Source: Lachnospiraceae bacterium UBA4364 (GTDB lineage Bacteria > Bacillota > Clostridia > Lachnospirales > Lachnospiraceae). Taken from it: a stretch of DNA of 64,000 nt. Positions within the stretch are counted from its first letter, which is position 1; the number at the start of each line of letters is the position of its first letter. Of this stretch, positions 61,771 through 64,000 are shown piece after piece. The notes below the pieces were generated by a model, which saw only the letters and a program-made list of their open reading frames with translations, had not been told where the DNA came from and made no database searches. The position numbers and the translations under genes are program-made. The stretch is taken from positions 1-64,000 of the forward strand of contig DGSK01000037.1 of NCBI GenBank assembly GCA_002393955.1, written 5' to 3'.

Positions 61771-61814
61771 CATGTTATTTTGAGAAAAAAGTATGTAAAG
61801 TCCATCGATACAGA

Positions 61815-61844
61815 TTGCGGGAAATCTTAAGATTGTGCTATAAT
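61815..61844 (+). promoter_or_regulatory. Promoter of aspS
   Basis: TTGCGG (61815-61820), 18 bases, and TATAAT (61839-61844) lie 37 bases before the start codon. No T-box was recognised. Confidence 0.7.
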
Positions 61845-61881
61845 ATCATGTCAGATTTTGAACAGTACTCAGGAGGCGGTT

Positions 61882-63627
61882 ATGAGCGAACAGTACAGAA
61901 CAGTCACATTAAATGAGATAGGTGAGGATAAGATCGGCCAGACAGTGAAGCTTGCAGGCTGGGTTGAGAATATAAGAGACCACGGCGGAGTGTCATTCAT
62001 TGACCTTAGGGATATGTATGGCGTAGTGCAGGTAGTTATGCGTGATACTTCCATGCTGGAAGGCCTTACCAGAGAGGACTGTGTATCCATAGAAGGTCCT
62101 GTGGAAAAGAGGGATGAGGAAACCTATAATCCCAAGATCCCTTCGGGAACAGTCGAAGTGGAAGCAAAGAGCGTGACAGTGCTGGGCAAAGTATACCGCC
62201 AGCTTCCTTTTGAAATAATGACATCCAAGGAGACTCGCGAGGATGTAAGGCTTAAGTACCGTTATCTTGATCTTCGTAACCAGAAGGTTAAGGATAATAT
62301 GATCTTCCGTTCGCAGGTAATAAGCTTCCTCAGGCAGAAAATGACAGAGCTTGGCTTCATGGAGATTCAGACTCCTATTCTCTGTGCATCTTCACCGGAA
62401 GGTGCCCGCGATTATATAGTACCCTCCAGAAGATATAAGGGTAAGTTTTATGCACTTCCCCAGGCACCCCAGCAGTACAAGCAGCTTCTGATGGTGTCCG
62501 GATTTGATAAGTATTTCCAGATCGCTCCCTGCTTCAGGGATGAGGATGCAAGGGCAGACAGAAGCCCGGGAGAGTTCTACCAGCTCGATTTCGAGATGAG
62601 CTTTGCTACACAGGAAGATGTGTTCAAGGTAGGCGAGGAAGTGCTTACTGCTACATTCAGCAAGTTTGCCCCGGAAGGATACGAAGTTACACAGGCTCCT
62701 TACCCTGTCATTTCATATAAGCAGGCTATGCTGGAGTTCGGAACGGATAAGCCGGATCTTCGCAATCCTTTAAGGATAATAGATGTAACGGACTTTTTCC
62801 AGAGATGCACATTCAAGCCCTTCCACGGAAAATGCGTGCGTGCGGTGAATGTACATCAGCAGATGTCAAAGGGCTTCCATGAAAAGCTGCTTAAGTTCGC
62901 TCAGTCCATAGGAATGGGCGGCCTTGGCTATCTGGAAGTGCAGGAAGATATGTCCTATAAGGGACCTATCGACAAGTTTATCCCCGATGATATGAAGACT
63001 GAGATAAAGGATCTTGCAGGGCTTCAGGCCGGCGACACCATATTCTTTATCGCAGACAAGGAAAAGCAGGCAAGCCTTTATGCCGGCCAGATCCGCACAG
63101 AGCTTGGCGAGAGACTGGAGCTTATTGAAAAGAATGCGTACAGGTTCTGCTATATCAATGACTTCCCCATGTATGAGTATGATGAGGAAGAAAAGAAGAT
63201 AGGCTTTACACACAATCCTTTCTCAATGCCCCAGGGTGGCCTGAAGGCGCTTGAGGAGCAGGATCCCCTGACCATACTTGCATACCAGTATGATATAGTA
63301 TGTAACGGCGTGGAGCTTTCATCCGGCGCCGTAAGAAATCATGACATGAAGATCATGGAAAAGGCATTTGAGATTGCAGGATATGACAAGGATGTGCTCG
63401 CAGCAAAGTTTGGCGCACTCTACAACGCATTCCAGTTCGGTGCTCCGCCTCATGCAGGAATGGCACCGGGAGTGGACCGTATGATCATGCTGCTTAAGAA
63501 TGAAGAGAATATCCGTGAGGTGATCCCTTTCCCTATGAGCGGCACTGCACAGGATCTTATGTGCGGCGCACCCGGAGAGGTTACGGAGCAGCAGCTCAGG
63601 GAAGTTCATATCAAGGTGCGTGACTGA
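61882..63627 (+). CDS. aspS: Aspartyl-tRNA synthetase
   Basis: A 581-residue class IIb enzyme that charges tRNA-Asp, of the bacterial type with an OB-fold anticodon domain (about 1-110), a catalytic core (FQIAPCFRDEDARADRSPGEF) and the bacterial GAD insertion (about 290-410). The motif 3 region APPHAGMAPGVDRM is intact. AGGAGG precedes the ATG at 61882. gatC follows 30 bases downstream, which suggests, but does not prove, a non-discriminating enzyme that also makes Asp-tRNA-Asn for GatCAB. Confidence 0.97.
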   Translation: MSEQYRTVTLNEIGEDKIGQTVKLAGWVENIRDHGGVSFIDLRDMYGVVQVVMRDTSMLEGLTREDCVSIEGPVEKRDEETYNPKIPSGTVEVEAKSVTVLGKVYRQLPFEIMTSKETREDVRLKYRYLDLRNQKVKDNMIFRSQVISFLRQKMTELGFMEIQTPILCASSPEGARDYIVPSRRYKGKFYALPQAPQQYKQLLMVSGFDKYFQIAPCFRDEDARADRSPGEFYQLDFEMSFATQEDVFKVGEEVLTATFSKFAPEGYEVTQAPYPVISYKQAMLEFGTDKPDLRNPLRIIDVTDFFQRCTFKPFHGKCVRAVNVHQQMSKGFHEKLLKFAQSIGMGGLGYLEVQEDMSYKGPIDKFIPDDMKTEIKDLAGLQAGDTIFFIADKEKQASLYAGQIRTELGERLELIEKNAYRFCYINDFPMYEYDEEEKKIGFTHNPFSMPQGGLKALEEQDPLTILAYQYDIVCNGVELSSGAVRNHDMKIMEKAFEIAGYDKDVLAAKFGALYNAFQFGAPPHAGMAPGVDRMIMLLKNEENIREVIPFPMSGTAQDLMCGAPGEVTEQQLREVHIKVRD

Positions 63628-63657
63628 TACGTGATCCCTGTTTGTGGAGGAAACAAA

Positions 63658-63951
63658 ATGGCTAATGTCATAAGTGATGAGACAATAGAATATGTGGGTA
63701 TACTTTCCAAGCTTAAGCTGGATGACGAGCAGAAGGAACAGGCCAAGAAGGATCTGGCTCAGATGCTCGATTATATAGACCAGCTTGGGGAACTTGATAC
63801 GGAGGGCGTGGAGCCCATGACTCATGTGCATCCATTTACGAACCGTTTCAGGGAGGATGAGGTCACGAACGGTGATGACAGGGAGAATATCCTTAAAAAT
63901 GCACCGGAGGAAAAAGACGGAAGCTTTGTTGTTCCAAGGACATTTGACTAA
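63658..63951 (+). CDS. gatC: Asp/Glu-tRNA amidotransferase subunit C
   Basis: A 97-residue subunit that links GatA and GatB in the amidotransferase converting Glu-tRNA-Gln (and Asp-tRNA-Asn) to the amide form. The family pattern is clear: VGILSKLKLDDEQ, LDYIDQLGELDTEGVEPMTHV, and LKNAPEEKDGSFVVPR at the end. GGAGG precedes the ATG at 63658. gatA and gatB would be expected just beyond the window edge. Confidence 0.95.
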   Translation: MANVISDETIEYVGILSKLKLDDEQKEQAKKDLAQMLDYIDQLGELDTEGVEPMTHVHPFTNRFREDEVTNGDDRENILKNAPEEKDGSFVVPRTFD

Positions 63952-64000
63952 AAGCAGCTCTACAGGTGACTAGTGTGAAAATTTGCTCTGAAAGAGCTGA

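Overview
The window looks like chromosomal DNA of an anaerobic, saccharolytic Bacillota species, most likely Lachnospiraceae (Butyrivibrio / Pseudobutyrivibrio / Lachnospira type; genus not resolvable by eye). Supporting signs are a clostridial pyruvate:ferredoxin oxidoreductase (PFOR), a 56-residue 2[4Fe-4S] ferredoxin, AGGAGG-type ribosome binding sites, several GGDEF proteins with sugar-sensing domains, Lys/Ala-rich DNA-binding-type proteins, and an aspS-gatC pair.

Layout. 1-1.45 kb: remnants (a possible HEARO/omega-RNA-like structured RNA, a NYN-like fragment, a zinc-ribbon membrane protein, a broken metallophosphoesterase). 1.47-9.16 kb: a complete sucrose module with divergent lacI-scrK and scrA-scrB-ptsH-ptsI arms and clear operator/promoter sequences; it takes sucrose in as sucrose-6-P, splits it, phosphorylates fructose and supplies its own HPr and EI. 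This module lies between two 167-bp direct repeats (863-1029 and 10106-10272). 9.16-19.6 kb: an accessory, scarred region with at least four fragments of Rpn/PD-(D/E)XK transposase-like genes, a Fic-like remnant, a frameshifted SRAP gene, a methyltransferase remnant and a second pair of duplicated gene 3' ends. Intact cargo among these: AlkZ-related protein, sirtuin, acylphosphatase, a GYDEG-repeat protein, a GIY-YIG protein, a condensation-fold acyltransferase and lipoproteins.

19.6-22.3 kb, minus strand: a lipoprotein fusing a serpin to a TlpA-type thioredoxin (the most unusual protein here) and an orphan type IV pilin-like protein. 22.5-34.3 kb: response-regulator diguanylate cyclase, a LacI regulator with glycogen phosphorylase, homocysteine synthase, a PBP1-GGDEF sensor, Hsp33, a histone H1-like protein and 4-alpha-glucanotransferase. 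GlgP and MalQ together handle glycogen/maltodextrin; LacI-type operators of related sequence sit before scrA, the second lacI gene and malQ.

34.3-64 kb is mostly housekeeping: an ECF sigma/membrane partner pair, CYTH, NrnA, DUF3783, RmuC, an MBOAT/AlgX-like O-acetylation pair, MTA/SAH nucleosidase, PFOR, a GT2-GtrA glycosyltransferase, YfbR-like nucleotidase, ferredoxin, endonuclease III, an SCP2 domain with a Lys/Ala/Pro tail, a PfkB-family protein with Asn at the catalytic Asp position, VanW, Lrp plus aminotransferase, thioredoxin reductase, a YidC/Oxa1-like domain fused to an alkaline-phosphatase-superfamily domain, aspS and gatC. No rRNA, tRNA or CRISPR array was seen.
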